Position numbers and translations under genes: made by a program. The notes under the pieces are model-generated. The model was given only the letters and a program-made list of their open reading frames with translations, was not told the DNA's origin and did not search any database. From an uncultured Algibacter sp. (GTDB taxonomy: Bacteria > Bacteroidota > Bacteroidia > Flavobacteriales > Flavobacteriaceae), in assembly GCF_947490405.1 (NCBI RefSeq), contig NZ_CANLGU010000006.1, forward strand, positions 39,410 through 103,409: DNA of 64,000 nt, in the 5' to 3' direction. Shown in pieces: positions 27,898-36,562 of this stretch. Numbering within the stretch: position 1 is the stretch's first letter; each line of letters begins with the position of its first letter.

Positions 27898-29055
27898 ATG
27901 AAGATGGATAATGTAGTTACCAAAACACTTTTAGATATAGATAAGCATATTGATGCGCTAGTTAAGCAAATTGAATTGCTTAGTTATGTAAACCCTTTAA
28001 ATATAGAAGAAGAGAAAACGCGTTTTTTTTCATCTAAATATTTAACAGACCCTGTTTTTAATTACCCTTCCATAGATTTTGACCGTTTTAAACTTCATAG
28101 AAAGTTATTTGAGAGCGATTTAGAAAGTATTGAAGATGCTGAAATTAGCAAACTATACGAAGATATTATTTATCAGTACTCAGGCTTAATTCAATGTATA
28201 GAAACCGTTGGTACCGATAAAAAGTTCTATTATAATTGTTTACATTGTTTTGGTACGCCAACCGAAAATGATGTAGAGAATGCTAAATTTATTTTACATT
28301 TTGAAGATGAAGATAAAGGCATTCCCAAATTTCAACCAAAATATAGTGCTGCCGAGGCAGAAGTTTTTTTTAAAAGCTTTTCTGAAAATTACGATTTTAG
28401 TTACAGCATAAAACATTCCGATAAAATTTCGGCCATAGCCATGGTGTTGAATAATATTAAAACCTTGGTTTTAAATACCAATCATACCTATTCTGATAAT
28501 GAGATAGCCGTATTAACCAATCATGAAATTGGTGTGCATATGGTGACTACCATGAATGGCTTGTTGCATCCTTTAAAAATATTTTCTCATGGATTTCCTA
28601 ACAATGAGGAAACCCAAGAAGGGTTAGCGGTTTTTGCGGAATATATGAGTAATAACCTTACCATAAAACGTTTAAAAGAATTGGCGTATCGTGTAATTGC
28701 TGTTGATAGTTTAGCAAAAGGCTACTCGTTTTCTAGAACCTTTAGGTTGTTGCATAACCAGTACGATTTAGACCGCGAAGAGGCGTTTTACATAACCGTT
28801 AGAGTGCACAGAGGTGGCGGATTTACAAAAGATTACTTGTATTTAACAGGACTTAAAAAGGTGTATGATTATTACCATTCTGGAAAAGATTTAAGCCTGC
28901 TTTTAACAGGTAAAGTATCTTTAGAATATGTTGATGATATTGAATCGCTTATTAAAAAAGGTTTAGCGGTACCTGCAAAACATATTACCGATGCTTATGC
29001 TGAAAATAAAAACACCAACAAAAAGGTAGATTTTATTTTACGGAGTTTGAAGTAA
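27898..29055 (+). CDS. DUF1704 (QEGLA-motif) zinc metallopeptidase-like protein
   Basis: 385 residues. The TIGR02421/DUF1704 signature is clear: NHEIGVHMVTTMNG (HExxxH, His209-His214), then NNEETQEGLAVFAEYM (QEGLA at 240-244, Glu241 as third ligand), then REEAFYITVRVHRGGGFTKDYLYLTGL. This is the family of the animal tubulin-tyrosine carboxypeptidases MATCAP/KIAA0895L; bacterial members are annotated as flavohemoglobin-expression-modulating but have no solid function. It closes the block that starts with the ATP-grasp ligase, 121 bases after the amidohydrolase. ATG 27898 (MKMDNVV) may be replaced by ATG 27904. Confidence 0.85.
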   Translation: MKMDNVVTKTLLDIDKHIDALVKQIELLSYVNPLNIEEEKTRFFSSKYLTDPVFNYPSIDFDRFKLHRKLFESDLESIEDAEISKLYEDIIYQYSGLIQCIETVGTDKKFYYNCLHCFGTPTENDVENAKFILHFEDEDKGIPKFQPKYSAAEAEVFFKSFSENYDFSYSIKHSDKISAIAMVLNNIKTLVLNTNHTYSDNEIAVLTNHEIGVHMVTTMNGLLHPLKIFSHGFPNNEETQEGLAVFAEYMSNNLTIKRLKELAYRVIAVDSLAKGYSFSRTFRLLHNQYDLDREEAFYITVRVHRGGGFTKDYLYLTGLKKVYDYYHSGKDLSLLLTGKVSLEYVDDIESLIKKGLAVPAKHITDAYAENKNTNKKVDFILRSLK

Positions 29056-29067
29056 GCAACTGGCTTT

Positions 29068-29733
29068 TTATTCGCAATTATTGTATTCTTTGATAATTTC
29101 AAATAGTTCATCGGATTTATATTGACCTTTATTTATTTTTCCTACTAGTGGTTTACAACTTGTGAAATATCTGCTCGCGTTTTTCTTAAATGATTTAAAA
29201 ACATTAGCAAAAAACCTATTGCTAGCATATTTTTCACTTTGCTTTTTTACATAGTATAAATTTTTTTCATTTTGTATAATTGTAGTACTGTTAGGATTTT
29301 CGAGATACATATTTTCGTATCCTTTTTTTAGATATAATGAAACTTTCCCCTCTATTAGGATTTGCATTAGTTTCGTGTTTTTTTCATTAGTTAGAATAAA
29401 AGCATATTTAGCAATTTTACCTGAGTTTGTCTTTACAATAAAATATTCTACTTCGTCTTTTTTAAATTTTGATTTCTTTTTGGAGTTCTTAGCTTTTTTA
29501 AAGAAAATTTTATTGGTTCCCCCAACACCTCTTAAACCAACCAAGTCTTTCGTTGTAGACGAGTTTTCAAATTTTACAACTCCGCTTAAAGTATCTTTGC
29601 TTTTCAAAACTAATGTTCCCGAATACCATTTATTTGAGAATGTTCCATTTTTTCCAATTGTTACTTGAGAAAATGTATTGTTTGCATAGCAAATAAAAAT
29701 TAATACTAATAATATTTTTAAAATTTGTTTCAT
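29068..29733 (-). CDS. Secreted hypothetical protein
   Basis: 221 residues with a signal peptide (MKQILKILLVLIFICYANNTFSQ). The mature part is Lys-rich, beta-strand at first (GTLVLKSKDTLSGVVKFEN), then helical with a pair of cysteines near the C-terminus (TSCKPL and NNCE). This looks like a flavobacterial family of unknown function that I cannot name. It is convergent with the DUF1704 gene, 12 bases away, and not part of the ligase block. Confidence 0.65.
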   Translation of the reverse strand: MKQILKILLVLIFICYANNTFSQVTIGKNGTFSNKWYSGTLVLKSKDTLSGVVKFENSSTTKDLVGLRGVGGTNKIFFKKAKNSKKKSKFKKDEVEYFIVKTNSGKIAKYAFILTNEKNTKLMQILIEGKVSLYLKKGYENMYLENPNSTTIIQNEKNLYYVKKQSEKYASNRFFANVFKSFKKNASRYFTSCKPLVGKINKGQYKSDELFEIIKEYNNCE

Positions 29734-29833
29734 ACTATGAATTCTTGATAGTTTTTTAATACCATGATTATCGTGTTTGTGTAAGATTTCGTTAAATGTT
29801 TCAGCATCTAATTTAGCAAATACAAACCGAATA

Positions 29834-29853
29834 GAAAATCCGTGAGGATTTTC
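29834..29853. other. Hairpin at the downstream edge of the DUF3800 unit
   Basis: Perfect 8-bp stem GAAAATCC/GGATTTTC around GTGA. The stretch after it (CGTAAGTAAGCGAGTACTAG, then TATAAACGGTGTTAGCC up to 29893) is of a kind I recall next to many accessory genes in Flavobacteriaceae, so it may mark the 3' boundary of an inserted unit. That recollection is not checked. Confidence 0.4.
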
Positions 29854-29891
29854 GTAAGTAAGCGAGTACTAGCAATGAATTATAAACGGTG

Positions 29892-31034
29892 TTAGCCCAC
29901 GTTTTCTATCAGTTCTTTCAATTTTTGATATTCAGGTTCATCCAAAATATCGTATTCATTCGTTGTTGCAAGTAAAATAGCATTTCTGCATTCCTCAATT
30001 CTGCGTAATACAGGTAAAACGATACTCTTTCCGTGATTAATATACTTTTTCATATCACTTGCAGAAGTTGGGATTTTATATCCATCTCTACTACTTGCTA
30101 TTAGAATTCCTTTATCTCTTAAATATCCAACTACTTTAGAACTAAAACGCTCTTTACTTAACGGATTTTGTCTATTTACACTTAAATGTCTAACAAATTC
30201 TGCTGACGTTGTAAATTTTCTTGGATGATTTGATTGATGATACAGAAGTAATAATTTGAGAAAATTAATTCTATCACGATTATCTGGTGTATTTCCGGTT
30301 GTTTTATCGATAAAGTCAAATGCTCTATTGAGACCAAGAGTAGCAATCGTTTCATCATATTCGCTAAAAGTTCCTTTTTCACTAAATTCCTCCGATTTAT
30401 ATTCTTTTGGGAAATGGTTTAGACTAATCAGTTTATCATTAATCAATTCAGTAAATTCAGATGATTTGTCCGATTTTTTCAGTTCGTCAAATATATAGCC
30501 TAAAGTTCCAGCCATCATATCTGCTAATTGCACGCCTAAATCATTATGACTTTTTTGTACTTGAAAGTCAGAACCTGCAAATAGATTTCTAATATGATTT
30601 TTTTCAACATATTTTTTGAAACTCCTCATAAAATCATTTCCTCCGTGTTCGTCAACTTTTAATTCAAGTTGTGGGAAAGTCCGATAAAGTTCCTTGTATA
30701 GAATTCCGTTTAAATATTTATAGAATGACTGTTTGTATTTAAAACCTTCTCCGAATAATTTTCTCTTGTCTATTACTACCGCATAAACAGAGAAATTCAC
30801 TTTTTTAAGTTCTTTTAAAATGAGGATTCTTCGCTTATGGTTCTTTGATACTTTATTAGATTTTATTTCTCCTGTTTGAAAAAATCGCTTTCTAATTTCC
30901 TCAAGTTGACTTTGGATTTTCCCTAACTCATCTTGATTCATAATCACACTTGCAATTATGAAATGACTTCCTTGAGTATCAAAATCAAAGGAATTATTTC
31001 CAAATTCGTCTGCAAATGCTATTATTTTCTTCAT
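29892..31034 (-). CDS. DUF3800 domain protein with C-terminal winged-helix-like region
   Basis: 380 residues. DUF3800 is an RNase H-like fold; its acidic motifs are visible as FADEFGN (Asp9, Glu10), KVDEHGG and the final SHNDLGVQLADMMAG. Residues about 245-380 are a helical appendix with a winged-helix flavour (FSSKVVGYLRDKGILIASSRDGYKIP). DUF3800 proteins occur in mobile and defence contexts; the substrate is unknown. No partner gene is adjacent. Flanks read CGTTAGCCACATTTG upstream and GGGCTAACACCG downstream on the coding strand, suggesting an inserted single-gene unit. Confidence 0.8.
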   Translation of the reverse strand: MKKIIAFADEFGNNSFDFDTQGSHFIIASVIMNQDELGKIQSQLEEIRKRFFQTGEIKSNKVSKNHKRRILILKELKKVNFSVYAVVIDKRKLFGEGFKYKQSFYKYLNGILYKELYRTFPQLELKVDEHGGNDFMRSFKKYVEKNHIRNLFAGSDFQVQKSHNDLGVQLADMMAGTLGYIFDELKKSDKSSEFTELINDKLISLNHFPKEYKSEEFSEKGTFSEYDETIATLGLNRAFDFIDKTTGNTPDNRDRINFLKLLLLYHQSNHPRKFTTSAEFVRHLSVNRQNPLSKERFSSKVVGYLRDKGILIASSRDGYKIPTSASDMKKYINHGKSIVLPVLRRIEECRNAILLATTNEYDILDEPEYQKLKELIENVG

Positions 31035-31189
31035 AGTTCTTCAAATGTGGCTAACGACTTGATATGAAATCGTTTTAATGTTTTATATCTCATGATACTG
31101 AAACAAGTTCAGCACAAGTAAGCTAAGGTAGAATTTTCTTACTTAAAAACAAAGCATACTTTCTGATGTTTTATTAACAAGATTAATTT

Positions 31190-33283
31190 CTACAAATTAA
31201 CCTTCCTATATCTCGGATATTTTAAAGTATAAGAGAATTTATAAGCCTCAGATTGATTTGGTGAAATGGTAGTTTTCCATGTCATAATCCCTTTTTTAGA
31301 GTTGTAATCTGAAGTTCCAGTTTCAATATCATCCACTTTTATATCTCTATTTTGACTTACAGGAATTCTGTCAACAATAACTATATCTATGGCTGTAGGT
31401 TTATTGTTTTTTAATTCTATTTCGTAAGCTTTCTCTAAAACTCTATTATTTCCAATAAATGTGTTTTTCTTAAAATTGTTTATCGGGTTTCTTTTAATTG
31501 CAACATTTGGGTCTACACCTAATGAAACGGTTAAGCTATCCGTTGTAGCGTATGGGTTTATATTAGTGATTCCAGAATAACTGTCTTCAAAATACACATT
31601 AACTTCTCCTGGTAATAAATTGTACTGTTGCCAATTACCGATTTTTGCGGTTAAAAAGACGTTTTCGTTAATTACAGGTGCTGAAAAATATGAGAATTTT
31701 GCAGGAACGGAATATTTATCAATTTCAATGACAGTAATGTCTCCATCAGAAGCTATAGATGATAATTTTTGGATTTCAAAGCGGGTATTAGTAATGCCTT
31801 CGGCAATAATATCTCCATTTGATGTACGGCTATCTTTCTTAGTTGTAATAACAATAACACCATTTGATGCTCTACTTCCATAAATGCTTTTAGCGGATGC
31901 GCCTTTGAGTACTTCAATATTGGCTATCATATCTGGATGAATTTCGTTATAGCTACTTTCGCTCATTGTTACACCATCAATAATATATAAAGGTTTTGCA
32001 TAAGATTTGTATGAAGAAGCACCTCTAATGGCAACCCCAGCGGCACGTCCTTGAAGCGCATTTACAGTAGAAACAGCACCGGTTCTATCTGATTTTCTTT
32101 TAGAGGCATATCCAACCACTACAACTTCATCTAAAACACTAACATCTTCTTGTAAACTTAAATTAATTACACTAGAATGAATCGGAATAATTTCACTATT
32201 AAACCCTAGATAGGATACTTCAAGCTCCTTGCCACCATCAGCTTTTAAACTAAAGTTGCCATCAAAATCAGTAGTAGTTCCATTGCTAGTTCCTTTTACT
32301 AAAACTGTGGCTCCAGGTAAAGGCGTGCCTGATGCATCTGTAACAATACCACTAATCTGTTTTATAAAAGGGTTGAACTTAAGATTGTAGTTTTTAGTGG
32401 CGTTTTCACTTTTATAATTGCTATATCTGCTTATAAAATTCAAATATTTTGGGCTTACATCGGGTTTAATATTGTTGATGTTTGGGTCGTTTGTAGATAG
32501 CGTTAATTTTACATCATTCCAGCTAATTCCTGTGTTTTGATAAACATACGCTTTGTAATGTAAATCCAGAGGTTTGCTAATATCTTTCGCTTTTAAATCG
32601 TAAATAGGGAACCAGCCTGCGTTTTTAACGTTATATTTTAAAATAAGCTTGAGTTGTTTGCTAGAAGCGGTGTTAAGCTTTACTTTTATTTCACCTGTTT
32701 GAATTTTATCGTCAACATTTAATTCGGTAAGTTGTTTTTTAATATCATCAATTTGTTCGTTGTAGGCTCGTTTCTTTTTTAATGATGTATGGATCAGTTT
32801 ATTTACTTCTGTTATACGGATTCTGTAATACTCAGCAAATTGTTTTAATTTTTCAAGACTTACAACTTGATTTTCATTTCCTAGTTTTCTGTTTTCTTTT
32901 ATAATATTTAGTTCTTCTTCATAACCAGACATAATATCTTCTTCTAATCGAATAGCGTCATTTAGTTTTTCAATATCATTTTGAAGTTTTTCAATAGTTT
33001 CTGATTTATCCAATTTTGATAAATAGTTTATAGCATAATTGATGGACAGAATAGAAGCATTATCTAATCCAGAAACTTGAATACTATTTTCCTGAATATG
33101 TGGCGATAATTTAATAAACGAAAACTCCGTTGTTCCAACAGGTAAAGTAATTGTTGCTAAACGTGTTACTTGCGCACCATCTACAAAAACGGTTACTGCT
33201 TTTACCGATGATGTTGTTGGATTAGTGTTGTTAGCAAATAAAATTGAAGTACAGAATAGAAATAAAATACAAAGCTTTTTCAT
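31190..33283 (-). CDS. MuiA/DUF4139-type protein with inserted SusC-like carboxypeptidase-regulatory and plug module
   Basis: 697 residues with a signal peptide. The N-terminus is DUF4140 (about 25-100), then a coiled coil (95-190), then the first part of DUF4139 (about 200-275, NAGWFPIYDLKAKD). At about 308-485 is a CarboxypepD_reg-like domain (ISGIVTDASGTPLPGATVLVKG) followed by a TonB-receptor plug (TGAVSTVNALQGRAAGV, PLYIIDGVTM, IEVLKGASAKSIYGSRASNG), but no receptor barrel follows. Residues 490-697 resume DUF4139 (RFEIQKLSSIASDGD, ending FSYTLKYPRYRKVNL). It is probably an envelope protein; the role is unknown. No frameshift is seen, so the insertion is an in-frame domain and not decay. 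Confidence 0.75.
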   Translation of the reverse strand: MKKLCILFLFCTSILFANNTNPTTSSVKAVTVFVDGAQVTRLATITLPVGTTEFSFIKLSPHIQENSIQVSGLDNASILSINYAINYLSKLDKSETIEKLQNDIEKLNDAIRLEEDIMSGYEEELNIIKENRKLGNENQVVSLEKLKQFAEYYRIRITEVNKLIHTSLKKKRAYNEQIDDIKKQLTELNVDDKIQTGEIKVKLNTASSKQLKLILKYNVKNAGWFPIYDLKAKDISKPLDLHYKAYVYQNTGISWNDVKLTLSTNDPNINNIKPDVSPKYLNFISRYSNYKSENATKNYNLKFNPFIKQISGIVTDASGTPLPGATVLVKGTSNGTTTDFDGNFSLKADGGKELEVSYLGFNSEIIPIHSSVINLSLQEDVSVLDEVVVVGYASKRKSDRTGAVSTVNALQGRAAGVAIRGASSYKSYAKPLYIIDGVTMSESSYNEIHPDMIANIEVLKGASAKSIYGSRASNGVIVITTKKDSRTSNGDIIAEGITNTRFEIQKLSSIASDGDITVIEIDKYSVPAKFSYFSAPVINENVFLTAKIGNWQQYNLLPGEVNVYFEDSYSGITNINPYATTDSLTVSLGVDPNVAIKRNPINNFKKNTFIGNNRVLEKAYEIELKNNKPTAIDIVIVDRIPVSQNRDIKVDDIETGTSDYNSKKGIMTWKTTISPNQSEAYKFSYTLKYPRYRKVNL

Positions 33284-33434
33284 GATTAGTTGTTTTAAGT
33301 TTTGAATAAAACTATAACTAAAGCATGCACAAAAAAATAAGGAATGAGTAATTGGTAACTATAAATGAGTTAACAGGTCATTAGAGTGAGCTTCACTCTC
33401 AACTAAATACTTTAATGGAGTTGTAAATAGTTAT

Positions 33435-33869
33435 TTATAAAGAAATAGTAACGGTGTTATCTTCAACACTAAAGGTTTTATCGGTTACTTCTACATCAAT
33501 AAGATTACCAAAATCGCAGCATTCATTAGTGTTAGGTTTTGATGTGTTGTAAGATAAACTGGTAACTAGTTCAGAATCTATACGTATTTCTAAAAAGTCT
33601 GATGGACCTTTTTTTTCGATATACAGTAAGCCTGATGAATTAATAATAGTAAATTGAAATGGATTTCCAGAAGCGTCTTTTAGCATAATAGCAGCCTCAG
33701 TAATATTGTCTTGAAGAATGATGTTTTCGTTTGTGGTACTATCAACTAAATCTAAAAGAAAAAATGGAGCTGCACATGAAATGGTAGAACAATCGGGTAG
33801 GCTATCATCCGTTTTACAATTAGTACATAGTGTTATAATTAGAACTAAATAGGCTAATTGCTTTATCAT
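33435..33869 (-). CDS. Small lipoprotein of unknown function
   Basis: 144 residues. Lipoprotein signal ending LCTNC (Cys18), followed by a Cys-containing stretch (CSTISCAAPFFLLDLVD) and a compact beta-rich domain (LYIEKKGPSDFLEIRIDSEL). The NECCDFGNLID motif near the C-terminus adds two more Cys. I cannot place it in a named family. It lies upstream of the MuiA-like gene on the same strand with a 151-base gap that contains a 7-bp hairpin (33383-33399) but no T-run. Confidence 0.65.
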   Translation of the reverse strand: MIKQLAYLVLIITLCTNCKTDDSLPDCSTISCAAPFFLLDLVDSTTNENIILQDNITEAAIMLKDASGNPFQFTIINSSGLLYIEKKGPSDFLEIRIDSELVTSLSYNTSKPNTNECCDFGNLIDVEVTDKTFSVEDNTVTISL

Positions 33870-33958
33870 GATTTAATGGGTTTCTTACTAGATGAGTAAA
33901 CCTTAGAATGGTTGCGTATTAATAAAATAAAAGTGCTAAATTATTTTTTTAAAACAAA

Positions 33959-34378
33959 TTATTCTAAAAACTTACTCTTAAGCTCTGGCGTAGGAATCAT
34001 GCAAGCCTCCTTTTTGCCATACCATTTGTAGCGGTTTCGGGCAATAAAATCGTAAACCCAATTGCTTATAAAACTGGGTATAATAAGGAAAATAGATAAT
34101 AAATTAGTTGGAAAACCCAATTGCGATGCTACTTTTAAAGCGGCTCTACTTTTGTAGTTAATTTTATCTTTCTCTGGATTGTAAAGAATAATAGAGTCTA
34201 CCGCATTGGTGTTTATATTAAATTTCTCAATAATGTGTTTACCAACATCACTTTGCAAGGGAGCAAACATAAACTGGTTTTTTTTATCTCGTTTTATAAC
34301 ATACAAAACAGAACTATTGCATAGGTTGCAAACACCATCAAAGAGGATTAGTTTTTTATGTTTTGGGATATTTATCAT
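33959..34378 (-). CDS. DCC-family (DUF393) thiol-disulfide oxidoreductase-like protein
   Basis: 139 residues from ATG 34376-34378 (MINIPKHKKLILFDG). The DUF393 motif DGVCNLCNSSVLYV carries the DxxCxxC pair that gives the family its DCC name; FAPLQSD, DSIILY and YKSRAALKVASQLG follow, and the C-terminal Tyr/Arg-rich stretch ends near KKEACMIPTP. A redox role is assumed from the fold. An upstream in-frame ATG (34387) lies inside the REPIN copy and is not preferred. Confidence 0.85.
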   Translation of the reverse strand: MINIPKHKKLILFDGVCNLCNSSVLYVIKRDKKNQFMFAPLQSDVGKHIIEKFNINTNAVDSIILYNPEKDKINYKSRAALKVASQLGFPTNLLSIFLIIPSFISNWVYDFIARNRYKWYGKKEACMIPTPELKSKFLE

Positions 34379-34382
34379 TTTT

Positions 34383-34457
34383 GTCATTCCTGCGAAGGCA
34401 GGAATCTATATCTGAGTATTATTTTTTCTTGTGGATTCCTGCCTTCGCAGGAATTAC
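34383..34457. repeat. REPIN-like doublet, copy B
   Basis: Units at 34383-34406 and 34434-34457 with the cores ATTCCTGCGAAGGCAGGAAT and its inverse, separated by 27 bases, as in copy A at 27800-27874. The spacer sequences differ but their lengths are equal. It sits between the DCC gene and the TPR regulator. Confidence 0.8.
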
Positions 34458-34479
34458 AATGTTATACAAAGATACCACT

Positions 34480-36375
34480 TTACAGTGTATTTAAGAATTG
34501 CGTTAAATCGGTTTCTTTATCCAAATTCAGCTTCTTTTTAAGTCGGTATTTGCTTTTTAAAACACTATCTGGCAATACGTTTAGCATCGATGCAATTTCT
34601 TTTGTAGAAAGGTTCATGCGCAAAAACGAGGCTAATCGTATTTCCTTTTCACTTATATCTGTATAAATATCTTTTAGTTTATTATCAAAGTTATTATGCA
34701 CTTCAGAGAAGTAGGATTTAAATACTTCCCAGTCTTTATCCTCAGCACTTTCTTTTTTAAGTAACATCACGATACGTCTAAATTCAACTTTAAACAATTC
34801 AGGCGATTTTTTAATTTTTTCTAAGTTTTCTTTAAGCTCTTGAATAAACGTATTTTTTTGAACTAAGTGAAGGGTTTGACTCGCTAATTCTTTCTTTTTA
34901 AAGGCTATTTCTTGTTTGTAAATGGCTTCTTGTTTTTCTTGTTCAATCTTATTTTTCTTGATACGTTGCTTGAAACTGAAAAATACTAATCCTGCAATGG
35001 CAATAAATGAAAACATACCAATACCGTATAAGGTTTTGGTTAGTTTGTCATTTTCGGCTTGTGTGTTTAAGGTTTTTATTTCTTCTTTTTGTAAAGCGAT
35101 TGCGGCTTCTTTTTTCTCAGTTTCGTATATGGTTTTTAGTTCTTCTATTTGTTGTGACTTTTTTATACTAAAAAGGGAATCGTTAATACTTTGCGATGCT
35201 TTCAAATAGAAAATAGCTTCTTTGTTTTTATTAATGGATTCTAAAATTTTGGATTTATAATCATACAAATCTTGGAGTCCAGGTAATGCCTCTATGGATT
35301 TGGCTATAGAAATGGCTTTTTCAAGTTTTTTTAATGCTTCGCTTGGTTTATTGTTCTTATGCATAACTTGAGATAGCCCTAAATAACTATAAATAATATT
35401 TTGTTTTATATCTTCTTCTTTACTCAGTTTATTAGCTTCTTCTAAAACCTCATTTGCTTTTTTAAATTCGTTTTTTATGGCAAGTAATGTACCTAAATCT
35501 ATTAAAGCTCCACTTAAGGATAATTTATCATTAATCTCTCGGGCTAGAGCTACTGCACGATTTTGATCCTCAAAAGCATTGTCTATAAGTCCTAATGATT
35601 TATTGGCTTGTCCTTTCGCGTTATACGCATAGGCCATATACATTTTATCATCAAAATCTTCATATATTTTTATAGCCTGATTAAAATATGTTTTAGCTGA
35701 AGAGGGATTATTGAGTATAAGTTCAATATCTCCTATTTGTTTTAAAACATCAGCTTTTCGTGTTAAATGATTAATTTCTTCAAAATATTTTAGACCAGTT
35801 AAAGCTTCTGTTAGAGCTATATTATAATTTCCTTTTTTTGCATAAATGTTTGAAATTAGGGCATGTTGACCTCCAATAAGCTTAAATTGTAGTTTTTTGG
35901 GTTCTGGATTGTTTAAAATTAAGTTTAAATTATCTTTTGCTAATTTGATGGCTTCATCATAGTTACCTTTAATTTTCATGATATCAGACAAAGAATGATT
36001 TATAAAAATGATACCTCTGGTTTTTTTTAAATCAGTAAATTTTTCTTTAGCTTTCTGTAAGTAATATAATGCCGAATCGTTTTGGCTTCTATTACTAAAA
36101 TAATGCCCCAAATGCATGTAGCCTTTAGCAATTCCTTCATCGTATTTAATTTTTTTTGATATTGATAAAACTTGGTCAGCATAGGATTTAGCTTCTTCTG
36201 GTTTAGAAAACATTAATTTTTCATGTAACCAAGTTAGTGTATTTACTTTCTCAATTGAATTATCCTTTTGAATTGAAAGTTGTTTTTTAAGACTGTCTAT
36301 AAATTTTGTATTTTGTGCATTAAGTGGATAAATAATTAAAGCAAAAAGGAATAAAAGGGAGGTTGGTTTTTTCAT
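34480..36375 (-). CDS. TPR membrane regulator with C-terminal LuxR-like HTH
   Basis: 631 residues. Signal peptide (1-20, ending LNAQN), then tetratricopeptide repeats (about 45-400, for example GYMHLGHYFSNRSQNDSALYY), one transmembrane helix (448-468), a coiled coil (470-525) and a helix-turn-helix of the LuxR/GerE type (575-625: ISEKEIRLASFLRMNLSTKE...DSVLKSKYRLKKKLN). The sensor is thus periplasmic and the HTH cytoplasmic, a layout common in Bacteroidota, with ligand and targets unknown. It is transcribed away from the cytolysin gene, and their shared 296-base gap contains six GTCYAT motifs, so it may control both. Confidence 0.85.
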   Translation of the reverse strand: MKKPTSLLFLFALIIYPLNAQNTKFIDSLKKQLSIQKDNSIEKVNTLTWLHEKLMFSKPEEAKSYADQVLSISKKIKYDEGIAKGYMHLGHYFSNRSQNDSALYYLQKAKEKFTDLKKTRGIIFINHSLSDIMKIKGNYDEAIKLAKDNLNLILNNPEPKKLQFKLIGGQHALISNIYAKKGNYNIALTEALTGLKYFEEINHLTRKADVLKQIGDIELILNNPSSAKTYFNQAIKIYEDFDDKMYMAYAYNAKGQANKSLGLIDNAFEDQNRAVALAREINDKLSLSGALIDLGTLLAIKNEFKKANEVLEEANKLSKEEDIKQNIIYSYLGLSQVMHKNNKPSEALKKLEKAISIAKSIEALPGLQDLYDYKSKILESINKNKEAIFYLKASQSINDSLFSIKKSQQIEELKTIYETEKKEAAIALQKEEIKTLNTQAENDKLTKTLYGIGMFSFIAIAGLVFFSFKQRIKKNKIEQEKQEAIYKQEIAFKKKELASQTLHLVQKNTFIQELKENLEKIKKSPELFKVEFRRIVMLLKKESAEDKDWEVFKSYFSEVHNNFDNKLKDIYTDISEKEIRLASFLRMNLSTKEIASMLNVLPDSVLKSKYRLKKKLNLDKETDLTQFLNTL

Positions 36376-36433
36376 AATTAAATTAATTAAGCTACCACTA
36401 AGGTAATTATTAAATGTATTAAAAATAGTGTAT

Positions 36434-36473
36434 GTCTATTTTTAGAAATGTGCTACGTCCATAGTGTGTCTAT
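36434..36473 (+). promoter_or_regulatory. Operator-like triplet 1 of GTCYAT motifs
   Basis: GTCTAT at 36434, GTCCAT at 36457 and GTCTAT at 36468, with start-to-start spacings of 23 and 11 bases. It lies 59-98 bases upstream of the TPR-regulator start. The wider consensus is TnyGTCYATa. Confidence 0.5.
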
Positions 36474-36562
36474 GAATTTTCAGTTATTATAAAATTTAGT
36501 ATTGTTTTAATTGATTGATTATTAGTTATTTGATTATTTTTTTTAATTGCAGTTTTCAATTT

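Noticed and set aside
30182..30382. Small open frame inside the DUF3800 gene
   Set aside because: Entirely within the larger gene in another frame, with no start signal and no recognisable domain.
29892..31060. DUF3800 unit as an integron cassette with a classical attC site
   Set aside because: The edges contain GTTAGCC/GGCTAAC-like sequence but do not match the RYYYAAC...GTTRRRY core pair, and no integrase is in the window.
33383..33399. AGAGTGA/TCACTCT hairpin as a terminator for the small lipoprotein
   Set aside because: It has a 3-base loop and no T-run, so only a weak structure can be claimed.
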